Shown one piece after another: positions 54,970 through 62,899 of a stretch of 64,000 nt of DNA (positions are counted from its first letter, which is position 1; every line of letters starts with the position of its first letter). The translations under genes and the position numbers were made by a program. This DNA comes from Fulvitalea axinellae (GTDB lineage Bacteria > Bacteroidota > Bacteroidia > Cytophagales > Cyclobacteriaceae), in the NCBI RefSeq assembly GCF_036492835.1, contig NZ_AP025314.1:3204010-3268009 (forward strand), read 5' to 3'. The notes below the pieces were generated by a model. That model ran no database searches and was not told the origin of the DNA. It worked only from the letters and a program-made list of their open reading frames with translations.

Positions 54970-56187
54970 TCAAGATTCTTCGACTGCCTGATCTAATACA
55001 TTTCTATGATTACTCAGTAGACCCCGAGTCAATTTATATGTTCTCTCCAATACAATCGAATGAGAATAATAACGGTTTAATTTATCTCTATTCTCCTCTA
55101 CCTGTTCCAAACTCAATCCTAAGCCTTGAAATTTTTGAAGATCTTTCTCTACACAAAAGAAGAAAACACCTAAATCTTTTAAAAATGATGCAAGAACAGA
55201 GCGATCATTCAGATATAAATTAGCTCCCGCCCAAAGAGAAACTAAACAATTCCCTACCGCTTGCTGGCGGTGATGATTCATAATGACATGCCTCGATTGA
55301 TACAAGATTTGATCATGATAAACATCCCGTGGCATAAAATCAGATAGTATTCTCACCTTTCCCTCAAAAAATTTCTCCGCATGCGTACTAATTTCCTGAG
55401 CATACTGAGTATCGCCATAATTAAGCGGTAAATTAATCTTTATTGAATTACCAAAATCCAAAATCCCTACAGTATTCAAACCAGTCAGCGCTTCAATATG
55501 GTTATTCGTAGGCGTCGCAGAATTTCCAATCAAGATATCACTACCTATAACACGTCGATCTTTAAGATTATCTGGTATATACTGCGCAATAGAACCATAC
55601 GAAAAAGGTAAACAAGGTGTCTTCAACCCCCAATATTGCCTATATATTTTCTCTTCTTGAGGCAAGATCGTAGAAAAAGAATTGAAGCGTTGCCTCAAAG
55701 CCTTTGCCTTGGTATAATAAAAGCTTTTCCCCTTTAAGAAGCGATAAGTATGAGAGAAGAAAACGGGAAAATACCGATAGAGCAAATCCGAGAAATTATG
55801 TGCTAAGCTCCTCTTTTTCTTTAACCAAGCTAAAGTCTCAGTCTGATAAATCCATTCATCCATTCCTGGACCGAAATAGGCATCTCCTCCCCAACTGTTC
55901 CAATGCAAAATAGCTTTCGCTGATACCGTTTGTACCAACTTCTGAAAAGATATAGAGAAAAATCCATGAAAAACAGTAGCGCTAGCTTCATTAATCATTC
56001 TAACTACATCTGAAAAATCACGCTCATCCGATAAGTCTCGGCGCTGTATTCCATGATTTTTAACATGTGTAATGGGTAATGACGCCGGATGGTCAATAAT
56101 GAAAAGATGCTCATCCAGATCCACTTCTAGGAACAGTGAGATAGCTATATCAATAAATTTCTCATCGGTTGCTAAGTGTATTATCAT
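54970..56187 (-). CDS. GT56-type TDP-4-amino-4,6-dideoxysugar transferase (WecF-like)
   Basis: From the ATG at 56187 (MIIHLATDEKF) the product is 405 residues. The frame upstream to 56235 is not needed. It resembles WecF, the TDP-Fuc4NAc:lipid II transferase: ILHWNSWGGDAYFG near residue 110, DILIGNSATPTNNHIE near 220 and RHVIMNHHRQQAVGN near 305 are diagnostic of family GT56. It is the natural partner of the aminotransferase and formyltransferase encoded just upstream, which should make a TDP-linked 4-formamido-4,6-dideoxy sugar. That sugar in place of Fuc4NAc is inference. The gap to the next gene is 157 bases upstream and 91 downstream, so it may be less tightly coupled. Confidence 0.8.
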   Translation of the reverse strand: MIIHLATDEKFIDIAISLFLEVDLDEHLFIIDHPASLPITHVKNHGIQRRDLSDERDFSDVVRMINEASATVFHGFFSISFQKLVQTVSAKAILHWNSWGGDAYFGPGMDEWIYQTETLAWLKKKRSLAHNFSDLLYRYFPVFFSHTYRFLKGKSFYYTKAKALRQRFNSFSTILPQEEKIYRQYWGLKTPCLPFSYGSIAQYIPDNLKDRRVIGSDILIGNSATPTNNHIEALTGLNTVGILDFGNSIKINLPLNYGDTQYAQEISTHAEKFFEGKVRILSDFMPRDVYHDQILYQSRHVIMNHHRQQAVGNCLVSLWAGANLYLNDRSVLASFLKDLGVFFFCVEKDLQKFQGLGLSLEQVEENRDKLNRYYSHSIVLERTYKLTRGLLSNHRNVLDQAVEES

Positions 56188-56344
56188 CAAACAATTATTC
56201 TTAAGAGTACTCAGAAATAACTCCTCAAAAAACAAACAAAAGAGCTCACACTCTAGGGTAAGTTAAATTACTATTTAACTCACAATCTTCAGTTCTATAA
56301 AATCCTTAACACCCCCTATTATCAAAAGCTCCTAAAAGAGGAAT

Positions 56345-57076
56345 TCACTCCCTTGTCATTTCAATATTTATAAAGATTTTTCGGCCTTCTTCATCGAAAA
56401 AAAAAGCATTCGAATATTCCCCATGTGTTAAAGCACGTAACTTATTAATATGATTCAAAAAGGTGTCAGTATTATCAAGATCAATTTCACACAGATCATC
56501 AAAATCGCGCTTCAAATTCACATTGCCTTCAGGCTTTGAAACTGCCACATACTTATTATCAAGAATATCTACTAAACTATTTCTCAACAAACGAATCTCG
56601 GCATCTAATATCTTATTATAGGCTGAAAACGACGTATCCCACTTTTCAATCACAACCTCTTCTTGACAAATTACCGGCCCATGATCCAATTTCTCATCAA
56701 TTTCATGGATTGTAGCACCACATGGCAAACCATTAATAATAGAAAAAACCTGAGGAAACCAACCTCTGTTATAGGGATTTAAACCAGGATGCACATTAAT
56801 ACACCTAACATTCTTGACTAATTCTTCAGGAAAAAACTGTTTACAATGTAATGAAAATATAACCTTGTATTTTCTAATTAGCTCATGGGTATTTGTGGCG
56901 ACTTTAAGCGGAAAAATCCGATCATCATTTTTATACTTTTCTCTAAATTCTTGATTATTCCAGCTATAGGCATATTCGAAGTGATAACTTTTAATTAGAT
57001 CTAAATCACCCTCTCCAACTAATTCCCTAAAACGCCTTAATAATTGGTCATTATCTGTTAATAGTAAAACTTTCAT
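56345..57076 (-). CDS. Sugar N-formyltransferase (VioF/dTDP-Qui4N formyltransferase-like)
   Basis: The 243-residue protein has a formyl-tetrahydrofolate transferase fold. The catalytic triad is visible: N94 and H96 in CINVHPGLNPYNRG, and D131 in EKLDHGPVI. FSLHCKQFFPEELV near 74-87 is typical of dTDP-4-amino-4,6-dideoxyglucose formyltransferases. It would transfer a formyl group to the 4-amino group made by the aminotransferase gene 38 bases upstream. The chain is short of an ankyrin or other C-terminal extension seen in some relatives. Methionyl-tRNA formyltransferase is excluded by length and context. Whether the sugar is Qui4N or Fuc4N is not settled. Confidence 0.85.
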   Translation of the reverse strand: MKVLLLTDNDQLLRRFRELVGEGDLDLIKSYHFEYAYSWNNQEFREKYKNDDRIFPLKVATNTHELIRKYKVIFSLHCKQFFPEELVKNVRCINVHPGLNPYNRGWFPQVFSIINGLPCGATIHEIDEKLDHGPVICQEEVVIEKWDTSFSAYNKILDAEIRLLRNSLVDILDNKYVAVSKPEGNVNLKRDFDDLCEIDLDNTDTFLNHINKLRALTHGEYSNAFFFDEEGRKIFINIEMTRE

Positions 57077-57114
57077 GATTAAAAATTCAAATTCTACACA
57101 AGAATCTTACGCAA

Positions 57115-58194
57115 TTAATAATATTGACTTCTCAAAACAATCCTACAAACCATATCAATCTCTACTTCCGTCAACTGATAGTATAAAGGAAGACACAAAA
57201 TCCGTCGTGAAATATCCTCTGCCACTGGCATCGGTTCCGAAGTGACGTATTCCAAACTTGAAAGGGTTGGATAAAAATATCGACGAGCAAATATTCGATT
57301 CATCTCCAACGTTTCAAATGCCTTCAAACAGGCCTCTTCTGTCTCGAACACCACGGGATAATAAGCGTAATTGAATTCTGTCCCAACCGCAACCACTGGT
57401 TTTTGTAATTTCAATTTATCCAGCCAGCGGTTATAATGCTTCGTATCTCGTTTTCGCTTAGCCAGAATATCATCGGCGTATTTCAGATTACACAAGCCCA
57501 TAGCCGCATGAAATTCAGAATTCTTACCGTTAATACCCATGCCGTCGAAAGATTCCGGGCCATTGTGTCCGAAATTACGCATATAAGCCAAACGCTTCAA
57601 AACCTCGGGGTCTTGGCTCACCACCCCCCCACCTTCCACAGAGTGAAATAGTTTGGTGGCATGAAAGCTGATGGTGCTTATATCACCGAATTTCAAGACT
57701 GATTCACCTTGATATCTAGTTCCGAAACAATGAGCGGCGTCGTAAATCACCTTGAGCCTATGCTTATCGGCAATACGTTGGATAGCCTCAATATCACAAG
57801 GATTGCCATATACGTGCGTTGCTAATATCGCTTCGGTCTCTTCCGTAATTGCCACTTCTATTTTGGCGGGGTCAATATTGAAGCTCTCCGGATCAATATC
57901 TACGAACACTGGTGTACAGCCCTCCCAAACGATGGAAGAGGTAGTGGCCACATAAGAAAAGGGCGTGGTGATAATCTCCTTGCTCAGTCCTAAGGCCTTG
58001 ATTGCCAACTGCAGAGCTATCGTTCCGTTGCTAACGAAGAGGAAATGTTTCAGCCCTAAATATTCTTTCAAACCTAGCTCCATCTCGTTGACCAAGGGAC
58101 CGTTGTTAGTCAGCCAGTTACGCAACCAGATATCCGAAACCATAGCTTCATACTCTTCCTTTGGTGGCTGAAAAGGTACCGTTACCTGTATCAT
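57115..58194 (-). CDS. DegT/DnrJ/EryC1/StrS aminotransferase for a dTDP-4-keto-6-deoxysugar
   Basis: From the ATG at 58194 (MIQVTVPFQPPKEEY) the product is 359 residues. The frame upstream to 58230 overlaps wzx and is rejected. The PLP-dependent aminotransferase has its cofactor lysine K181 in SFHATKLFHSVEGGG, D152 and H155 in YDAAHCFG, and GTIALQLAIKALGL for the phosphate cup. It should aminate dTDP-4-keto-6-deoxyglucose at C4, as VioA or RffA do. The dTDP-glucose synthesis genes (rmlA, rmlB) are not in the window. The formyltransferase follows after 38 bases. Confidence 0.88.
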   Translation of the reverse strand: MIQVTVPFQPPKEEYEAMVSDIWLRNWLTNNGPLVNEMELGLKEYLGLKHFLFVSNGTIALQLAIKALGLSKEIITTPFSYVATTSSIVWEGCTPVFVDIDPESFNIDPAKIEVAITEETEAILATHVYGNPCDIEAIQRIADKHRLKVIYDAAHCFGTRYQGESVLKFGDISTISFHATKLFHSVEGGGVVSQDPEVLKRLAYMRNFGHNGPESFDGMGINGKNSEFHAAMGLCNLKYADDILAKRKRDTKHYNRWLDKLKLQKPVVAVGTEFNYAYYPVVFETEEACLKAFETLEMNRIFARRYFYPTLSSLEYVTSEPMPVAEDISRRILCLPLYYQLTEVEIDMVCRIVLRSQYY

Positions 58195-58226
58195 TATTAT
58201 CCTGTAAAATAGAATTAAAAACACAC

Positions 58227-59714
58227 TCACACTCGGGTTTCCCCACCCAGGTAAGGAGACAACACCGGAACGAAACGCCCCAACTGTGTCCGCAAGAGCC
58301 TCTCGCCTTCTAGACGAAGAGCGAAAGCACCCGCTTCATATACGATGAGATAAGCCAAACCGATACCTACCAAACGCATCGCTCGGTCCAAAGCATCTAT
58401 GGTAGGCCAATATTCTGCCAGCCAACGCAAAGGGGGCACTGTCGCCAATGAGAGCAACAAATAAGGCAGGGGCAAACGCAATAAATATTGAAAACACTGC
58501 CCCATTTCCCTAGAGGCAAACCAAGTGTTCCAACAAACTGCATTCAATCCGACCAGCACTAAGCCGTAGAGGTAACCTTCCAAGCCGAAATAAAAACCGA
58601 CTAGCAGATTGATTCCCATTACGACTTTTTTGATTACCTCCAAGCGCAAGAAGTCTCTAGAATTCCCGCGACCCGACAATACATTGACCAAGAGAGCACT
58701 AAAAGGATAAACAAAACCGCTCAAAACCAAGATCCGAAAGATGGGCACCGAAGGCATCCACTTTTCCGTAAACAAGAGCACTATCAAATCCTCACTGACT
58801 AAATACACGCCACCCAAAAGCAAAAACACCACATAAGCGAGCATATGATAACTACGGAACACCACCTGCCGGAATTGTCGGAGGTCGTTTTGCAGTTTAC
58901 TCAGGACCGGGAAAAGCACTGACATCAAACTACCCGAAGAATACTGCACCACCATTCCGTCAAGCCCTTTGGCCCGTTGAAAATAGCCCAATATCCCTGG
59001 CGAAAATATCTTTCCGATGATCATCACATCCAGCCTCGTAAAAAACGCATCGAGCAATCCCGAAAGAAACATCCGGAAGCCAAAACCCCAAAGCTGGCGC
59101 AAAGCCTTGAAAGAAAACAGGATTTTCGGCGTCCACTGGCTGAAAAACCAAATCAAAAGCACCCGAAGCAAAGCGCCCGACAGGTTCTGCGTTACCAAAG
59201 CCCAAACGCCGTAACCCTCGAAGGCCAAAAACACACCGAGAGCCCCGCTTAACGTACCGGCGATTACGCCAGCCTTTACTATGGCGTTGTAACGCAATTC
59301 ACGTCGCAAGTGTGTAGCTTGTACCGCCCCGAAAGCGTTCAGCAAAAAAGCGAAAGCCATAACCTGCGTGATCGCCTTCAAGGCTGGACGTTCGTAAAAG
59401 CCCGCCACATAATCAGCGCTGAAAAACAAGGTCCCGGTAAGCAACAAGCCCAACGTGAGGTTGAAAAAGAAAACCGAGGAATAGTGCACCGGTAACACAC
59501 GCTTGCGTTGCACCAAAGCGCCCCCCAGCCCCACGTCCATAAACACACCCGACAGCCCGACCACCACGTTAACCATGGCCAACAGCCCGAACTCTTCAGG
59601 CTCCAATAGCCTGGCCAAGAAAATGGAAATCACGAAGCCAACACCTTGGTTAGCTAACTTACCACCAAAGTCCCACACAAAGGCTTTTAAGCCTTTTTTT
59701 TTTAATTCACTCAA
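58227..59714 (-). CDS. wzx: Polysaccharide flippase (Wzx/TuaB-like, MOP superfamily)
   Basis: The 495-residue membrane protein has 12-14 helices and the MOP-flippase N-terminus (SELKKKGLKAFVWDFGGKLA, then FLARLLEPEEFGLLAMV), matching the PST/WzxC/TuaB branch. It moves the undecaprenol-linked repeat unit across the inner membrane. The start is a TTG at 59714: an in-frame stop lies six codons upstream and no ATG lies between. Codons 4-7 include a run of ten A. A 10-codon frame (MSINIDAKQR) ends in TGA that overlaps the TTG. The gene is first in the minus-strand block and followed 32 bases later by the aminotransferase. Confidence 0.92.
   Translation of the reverse strand: MSELKKKGLKAFVWDFGGKLANQGVGFVISIFLARLLEPEEFGLLAMVNVVVGLSGVFMDVGLGGALVQRKRVLPVHYSSVFFFNLTLGLLLTGTLFFSADYVAGFYERPALKAITQVMAFAFLLNAFGAVQATHLRRELRYNAIVKAGVIAGTLSGALGVFLAFEGYGVWALVTQNLSGALLRVLLIWFFSQWTPKILFSFKALRQLWGFGFRMFLSGLLDAFFTRLDVMIIGKIFSPGILGYFQRAKGLDGMVVQYSSGSLMSVLFPVLSKLQNDLRQFRQVVFRSYHMLAYVVFLLLGGVYLVSEDLIVLLFTEKWMPSVPIFRILVLSGFVYPFSALLVNVLSGRGNSRDFLRLEVIKKVVMGINLLVGFYFGLEGYLYGLVLVGLNAVCWNTWFASREMGQCFQYLLRLPLPYLLLSLATVPPLRWLAEYWPTIDALDRAMRLVGIGLAYLIVYEAGAFALRLEGERLLRTQLGRFVPVLSPYLGGETRV
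59694..59703 (-). repeat. A10 homopolymer tract at the start of wzx
   Basis: Ten consecutive T on the plus strand are ten A in codons 4-7 of wzx. A palindrome (59679-59696, AAAGGCTT...AAGCCTTT) lies directly beside it, forming a start-proximal hairpin in the message. Such tracts are prone to slippage. Confidence 0.85.
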
Positions 59715-60017
59715 CGTTGCTTTGCATCTATATTAATACTCATTTCCCCCACAAGTAAGGCTTTTTTTCTCTGGCTCCTTCGTCTTCCTGATGCCTAATC
59801 CGTAATGATAATCGGACTGTTGAGCCTACATTAATCAATCTGGGTCATCCTCTTATTAGTGGAGAGAGGAAAATTCCCCTGAACTAAAACCGATATTTCC
59901 CTAAAATTTCACATAAACCCACACTCGTATGTTTGTTTTGGCAAGGCGATTGTATTTGGATTAACGCTTCCGAAAATCGGAAGAATTTATCCCATTAACG
60001 ATAAACTTGAAAAAGCT
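59715..60017. other. Divergent intergenic region between wzx and the first VVPGN-family gene
   Basis: These 303 bases contain the promoter candidate at 59928-59935 and the 10-codon leader frame of wzx (59746 to 59714, minus). No other gene was found. The middle holds no clear repeat. Confidence 0.5.
59928..59935 (+). promoter_or_regulatory. Candidate Bacteroidota -7 promoter element (TATGTTTG)
   Basis: TATGTTTG matches the consensus TAnnTTTG exactly, 82 bases before the ATG at 60018. The matching -33 position has only a partial TTG. It would drive the first VVPGN-family gene. Confidence 0.4.
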
Positions 60018-60542
60018 ATGTTGACAAAACAAGTCACAAGCCATCAGTTCATCACTCCGTCGCGCTACCCGCTTTTGGCAAAGGACATGCAGACTTGCCA
60101 AGCCATAGCCGATTTTGTCACTTCCCTTATTATGCAACATTCGCTTAAAGCGCTAAAGTCGCATATCACGGAGGACAACAAAGAGCAGTCGGCCGAAAAA
60201 GCGAATAAGCAAGTAAAGGAGCTGACCCGGCTGATTTCCAATTTGGAAAACAATATCGTGAACGAAACGGACCCTCAAGAAATCGACGATCTGGAAGTCA
60301 AGCTCGATATGGCCAAGGCGCAACTCAGAGCCTTAAAGAAAAAGCTGACGAAGGGGGATTCCCTAAACGGTATCCAAGCCTGCTACGAAGACCTAAAACA
60401 GGCCAACAACGACAACTCCAGCGAAATTATGCGCGCGGCGTTTATCGATTACCTTAACGATTATGTTGTTCCCGGCAACTTGGGCGAAGGCACGGTGACG
60501 TTCGAAGGTATCGAATACGTGGCCGAGGCCGTAACCGACTAA
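60018..60542 (+). CDS. Unrecognised protein, VVPGN-motif family, paralog 1
   Basis: I do not recognise this 174-residue protein. It is soluble, with no signal or membrane helix. Residues 14-34 (PSRYPLLAKDMQTCQAIADF) are followed by a Lys/Glu/Leu-rich coiled coil (about 45-130) and a C-terminal module at 145-170 with VVPGNLGEGTVTFEG. The start and the C-terminal module recur in the gene at 61651-62232, in the same order, with an unrelated middle, so the two form a family. The gene stands at the upstream edge of the polysaccharide locus, divergent from wzx, with its own promoter candidate and a terminator. The role is unknown. A regulatory or scaffold function is possible but unsupported. Confidence 0.75.
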   Translation: MLTKQVTSHQFITPSRYPLLAKDMQTCQAIADFVTSLIMQHSLKALKSHITEDNKEQSAEKANKQVKELTRLISNLENNIVNETDPQEIDDLEVKLDMAKAQLRALKKKLTKGDSLNGIQACYEDLKQANNDNSSEIMRAAFIDYLNDYVVPGNLGEGTVTFEGIEYVAEAVTD

Positions 60543-60563
60543 ATTTCACATCCATCAATTAAA

Positions 60564-60592
60564 AGTCCGTCGTTATCGGCGGGCTTTTTTTT
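60564..60592 (+). terminator. Rho-independent terminator
   Basis: AGTCCGTCG (60564-60572) pairs with CGGCGGGCT (60577-60585), with two G-T pairs, over a TTAT loop, then a run of eight T. It lies 22 bases after the first VVPGN-family gene. Confidence 0.88.
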
Positions 60593-60661
60593 GACCTTTC
60601 CGCAAACATCTTCCTTTCCCTAGCCTTTTACTTATCGAATCACAAAGGCTTTTTTCTCCCT

Positions 60662-61231
60662 ATGGGCTTAAAACTGTTTCGGCAATTCAGTTTGCGTGAG
60701 CGGCAAATCATAGAATGGATGCTCTCAGAAGACCGGAGCCTCCGGACCATCGCCCGCTTGCTTCAGCGTTCCCCTTCCAGTGTCAGCCGTGAAATCCGGC
60801 GCAACACTGCAGGACAACTATACAGGGCCTCTTATGCCCAGTCAATAGCCACGGCCCGTAAAAGGATTATGTCGCTGGGCGGTAGACACAAATTCCCGAA
60901 GTTCCGGTTTCGTCTTTTTCCCTACCGGCACACCCTAAGCCACGCGCTTATTTGCTGGTGTTCGGACCTGGAAGATTATATCAGAATCAACCAGAATGCA
61001 CCAAAATATCTATGCGGAACATTCTTTAGGCACCCGTCCCTCTATCCCATTTTCAAAAAGCCATATCATTACAGCGGACTCATCACCCTAGGCAAGCTTC
61101 TATTGGCTCACAGGCAACGTAAGCGAAAACCCGACAGAAACGGGCAACCTCTTATGAGAGTTAGCTACCGCAATCCTGAGGCAAGACCTGATAAAGCATC
61201 CTTCCATGTAATGGCAAGGGAGGTCGCTTAA
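60662..61231 (+). CDS. IS30-type helix-turn-helix protein lacking a transposase core
   Basis: The 189-residue product begins with an IS30-family HTH_38 domain (residues 8-62): FSLRERQIIEWMLSEDRSLR, then IARLLQRSPSSVSREIRRNT and YRASYAQ. These match the N-terminus of IS30 transposases closely. After residue 70 no DDE integrase core appears. Instead there is a basic stretch (FPKFRFRLFPYRH) and an unrecognised remainder rich in aromatic residues. Either it is a decayed or rearranged transposase, or a stand-alone DNA-binding protein derived from one. It lies between the two VVPGN-family genes on the same strand. No terminal inverted repeats were found. Confidence 0.6.
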   Translation: MGLKLFRQFSLRERQIIEWMLSEDRSLRTIARLLQRSPSSVSREIRRNTAGQLYRASYAQSIATARKRIMSLGGRHKFPKFRFRLFPYRHTLSHALICWCSDLEDYIRINQNAPKYLCGTFFRHPSLYPIFKKPYHYSGLITLGKLLLAHRQRKRKPDRNGQPLMRVSYRNPEARPDKASFHVMAREVA

Positions 61232-61650
61232 TGTCAATTTTTTAATAACAGCCCTATCGCTTATTCAATAGTCCAGCATCTTCGCTTGTTTCCTTTATTT
61301 TTTTGGCTAAAAACCAACAAGAAAGCCTTATCATCTTAAATTCCTGATATTTGAAGCCCCCTTTTTTTGATCCACCAGTTCTCTTCCTCCAAAATCCGGA
61401 TATGTTGCGGTTGCTCACGTACCGAAGGATCATAGCTCCTATAGGCTCGGCGACAAACACTTTACCTTGACGGCAAATCCTTAGACAGGTGATAAAACAG
61501 CGAAATCATTACATCCGCCAAACACCCTCAGCCCTAAACCGTTCTAAGACCTACGCTATTACCCCGATTTGGCCTATAATTTGCGCAATTGGATATTCAC
61601 ACCCTTTACTCTGTACTCTTTACCATTTACTCTCCATAAAAGCCCAATGT
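61232..61650. other. Gene-poor gap before the second VVPGN-family gene
   Basis: These 419 bases have no convincing gene. A minus-strand frame at 61254-61460 has no recognisable protein and may be a transposase remnant. T- and C-rich copies of ACTCT and TTTAC lie at 61606-61640, just before the next start. Confidence 0.45.
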
Positions 61651-62232
61651 ATGGAAGAAGAATTCGAAGACGACGAAAACAAAGGCAAAAGCTACAGTAT
61701 AGATCTGGACAAACTGTTGCCTCCCGACAAATACCACCTGATCGCGGAGAACATCGAGGAATGCCAGCAGTTCGCCGACGATATGGCCAAAAACCTTAAA
61801 GAAGCCGAGGGTAAAGATATGCGCACCGTCCATTTGGAGCACGAGCTGGACTTGATTGAAGCCAGAATTCACCGTGAGCTGGAATCCATGCGCGGTGGCG
61901 TGAACGAAGTCCGTGACCTTCTGGGCAACCAAAACGACGAAAAGAAGGACCAAGAACCCAGCTCTATATGGGAAGACGAGCACTATATGGAACTCTACGA
62001 CGAGTTGGAAAAGGTTTATACCCAAGAAGTCCTCGACCAATTCAAAAACGAAAAGGAAGAGGGATTCTTTATATTCCGCCGCCATATATGCTGGAAAACC
62101 CATTTGGTCAGCATCAAGGCGCAAAGGGCCGTCACTGTCCGGTATCTTGAGGAACATGTGGTTCCCGGCAATATCGGCGAGGGTGTGGTTACCTTTGAGG
62201 GGCAGACTTATATTGCTGGAAAACCGGACTGA
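61651..62232 (+). CDS. Unrecognised protein, VVPGN-motif family, paralog 2
   Basis: The 193-residue product starts at the ATG 61651 (MEEEFEDDENKGKSYSIDLD). The frame is open back to 61489, but that part looks untranslated. Residues 25-45 (PPDKYHLIAENIEECQQFAD) match residues 14-34 of the protein at 60018-60542, and residues 166-188 (YLEEHVVPGNIGEGVVTFEG) match its C-terminus. The middle is acidic and helical, with FFIFRRHICWKTH near 139-151, which the other lacks. It is soluble and has no known domain that I can name. It is followed 23 bases later by a REP-like repeat and the RAYT transposase. The function is unknown. Confidence 0.75.
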   Translation: MEEEFEDDENKGKSYSIDLDKLLPPDKYHLIAENIEECQQFADDMAKNLKEAEGKDMRTVHLEHELDLIEARIHRELESMRGGVNEVRDLLGNQNDEKKDQEPSSIWEDEHYMELYDELEKVYTQEVLDQFKNEKEEGFFIFRRHICWKTHLVSIKAQRAVTVRYLEEHVVPGNIGEGVVTFEGQTYIAGKPD

Positions 62233-62254
62233 TCCAAATGTTTCCATCTGGGGT

Positions 62255-62318
62255 GTGTCCATCCGCATGTTCCCGGGACGATGTCCCGGGCTAACCAATG
62301 TAAGGCTTTCAGCCTATT
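62255..62318 (+). repeat. REP-like hairpin repeat, left copy beside RAYT
   Basis: GTGTCCATCCGCATGTT leads to a strong hairpin, CCCGGGAC (62272-62279) with GTCCCGGG (62283-62290), then a second small hairpin, AGGCT (62303-62307) with AGCCT (62311-62315). The transposase ATG lies 18 bases after the repeat. Confidence 0.88.
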
Positions 62319-62336
62319 GAATATCGTATATTATCG

Positions 62337-62810
62337 ATGGCTCAATCTATTTCTAGGCAATATATCCACCTTGTGTTTTCTACCTGGAAACGGGCAGAAA
62401 TGATTGATCCCTTGTGGGAACGGGAATTACATAACTATATGGGCGCAATTTTGCACGAGTATCAGTCGCACGCAATCGCCATAAACTCAGTCCCTGATCA
62501 CATTCATATTCTTTTTTTGCTCTCAAAAAACCATGCCTTGGCCAGCGTCGTCCAGAAACTGAAACAAAACAGTTCTATATGGATTGGCAAATCCAAAGGA
62601 TTGCACGGATTCAAATGGCAAAAAGGTTACGGAGCATTTTCAGTAAGCCAATCAAAGCTGGAAACCGTAAAAAGGTACATCCACCGCCAAAAAGAACATC
62701 ACAACAAAGTGTCGCTAGAAGCAGAAATAAGCAAGTTATGCCTAGCCTACCAAGCCCCGAATTTTAACCCGGACTATTATTGGCGAGACGATCAACCCAA
62801 ACTAGGCTGA
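62337..62810 (+). CDS. REP-associated tyrosine transposase (IS200/IS605-like, TnpA-REP)
   Basis: The 157-residue protein has the Y1 transposase fold. The HUH motif is at H55 and H57 in SVPDHIHILFLL, and the nucleophile is probably Y114 in ETVKRYIHRQKEHH. These single-strand DNA nucleases cut and move REP-type hairpins or, in RAYTs, have become resident genes. Its stop codon lies within the right-hand repeat. The lack of a TnpB gene and the flanking inverted REP copies favour the RAYT subgroup over a mobile IS200. It appears intact, with all catalytic residues present. Codon use is more AT-rich than in neighbouring genes. Confidence 0.85.
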   Translation: MAQSISRQYIHLVFSTWKRAEMIDPLWERELHNYMGAILHEYQSHAIAINSVPDHIHILFLLSKNHALASVVQKLKQNSSIWIGKSKGLHGFKWQKGYGAFSVSQSKLETVKRYIHRQKEHHNKVSLEAEISKLCLAYQAPNFNPDYYWRDDQPKLG

Positions 62811-62863
62811 AAGCCTTGCATTCATCAGCCCGGGACGATATCCCGGGAACATGCAAATGGACC
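62803..62863 (-). repeat. REP-like hairpin repeat, right copy (inverted)
   Basis: Read on the minus strand this copy starts CGGTCCATTTGCATGTT, then CCCGGGA with TCCCGGG (62829-62835 with 62841-62847 on the plus strand), then AGGCT with AGCCT. It overlaps the last codons of the transposase. Confidence 0.85.
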
Positions 62864-62899
62864 GCCCTTGACGGGAACACGCAGACGGACAAACACAGA

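Larger units (their letters stand above)
62255..62863 (+). mobile_element. REP-RAYT element (REPtron-like)
   Basis: An IS200-like transposase gene is bracketed by two copies of the same hairpin repeat in inverted orientation (62255-62318 and 62803-62863). This is the layout of REP-associated tyrosine transposase loci. No target duplication was seen. Additional copies lie at 43699-43763 and 45375-45440. Confidence 0.75.

Noticed and set aside
61254..61460. 68-codon minus-strand frame, possible transposase remnant
   Set aside because: There is a charged, Trp-containing stretch but no motif I could name. It is kept only as part of the gap description.
61627..62298. 223-codon minus-strand frame
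   Set aside because: It lies opposite the second VVPGN-family gene, which is supported by its paralog at 60018-60542.
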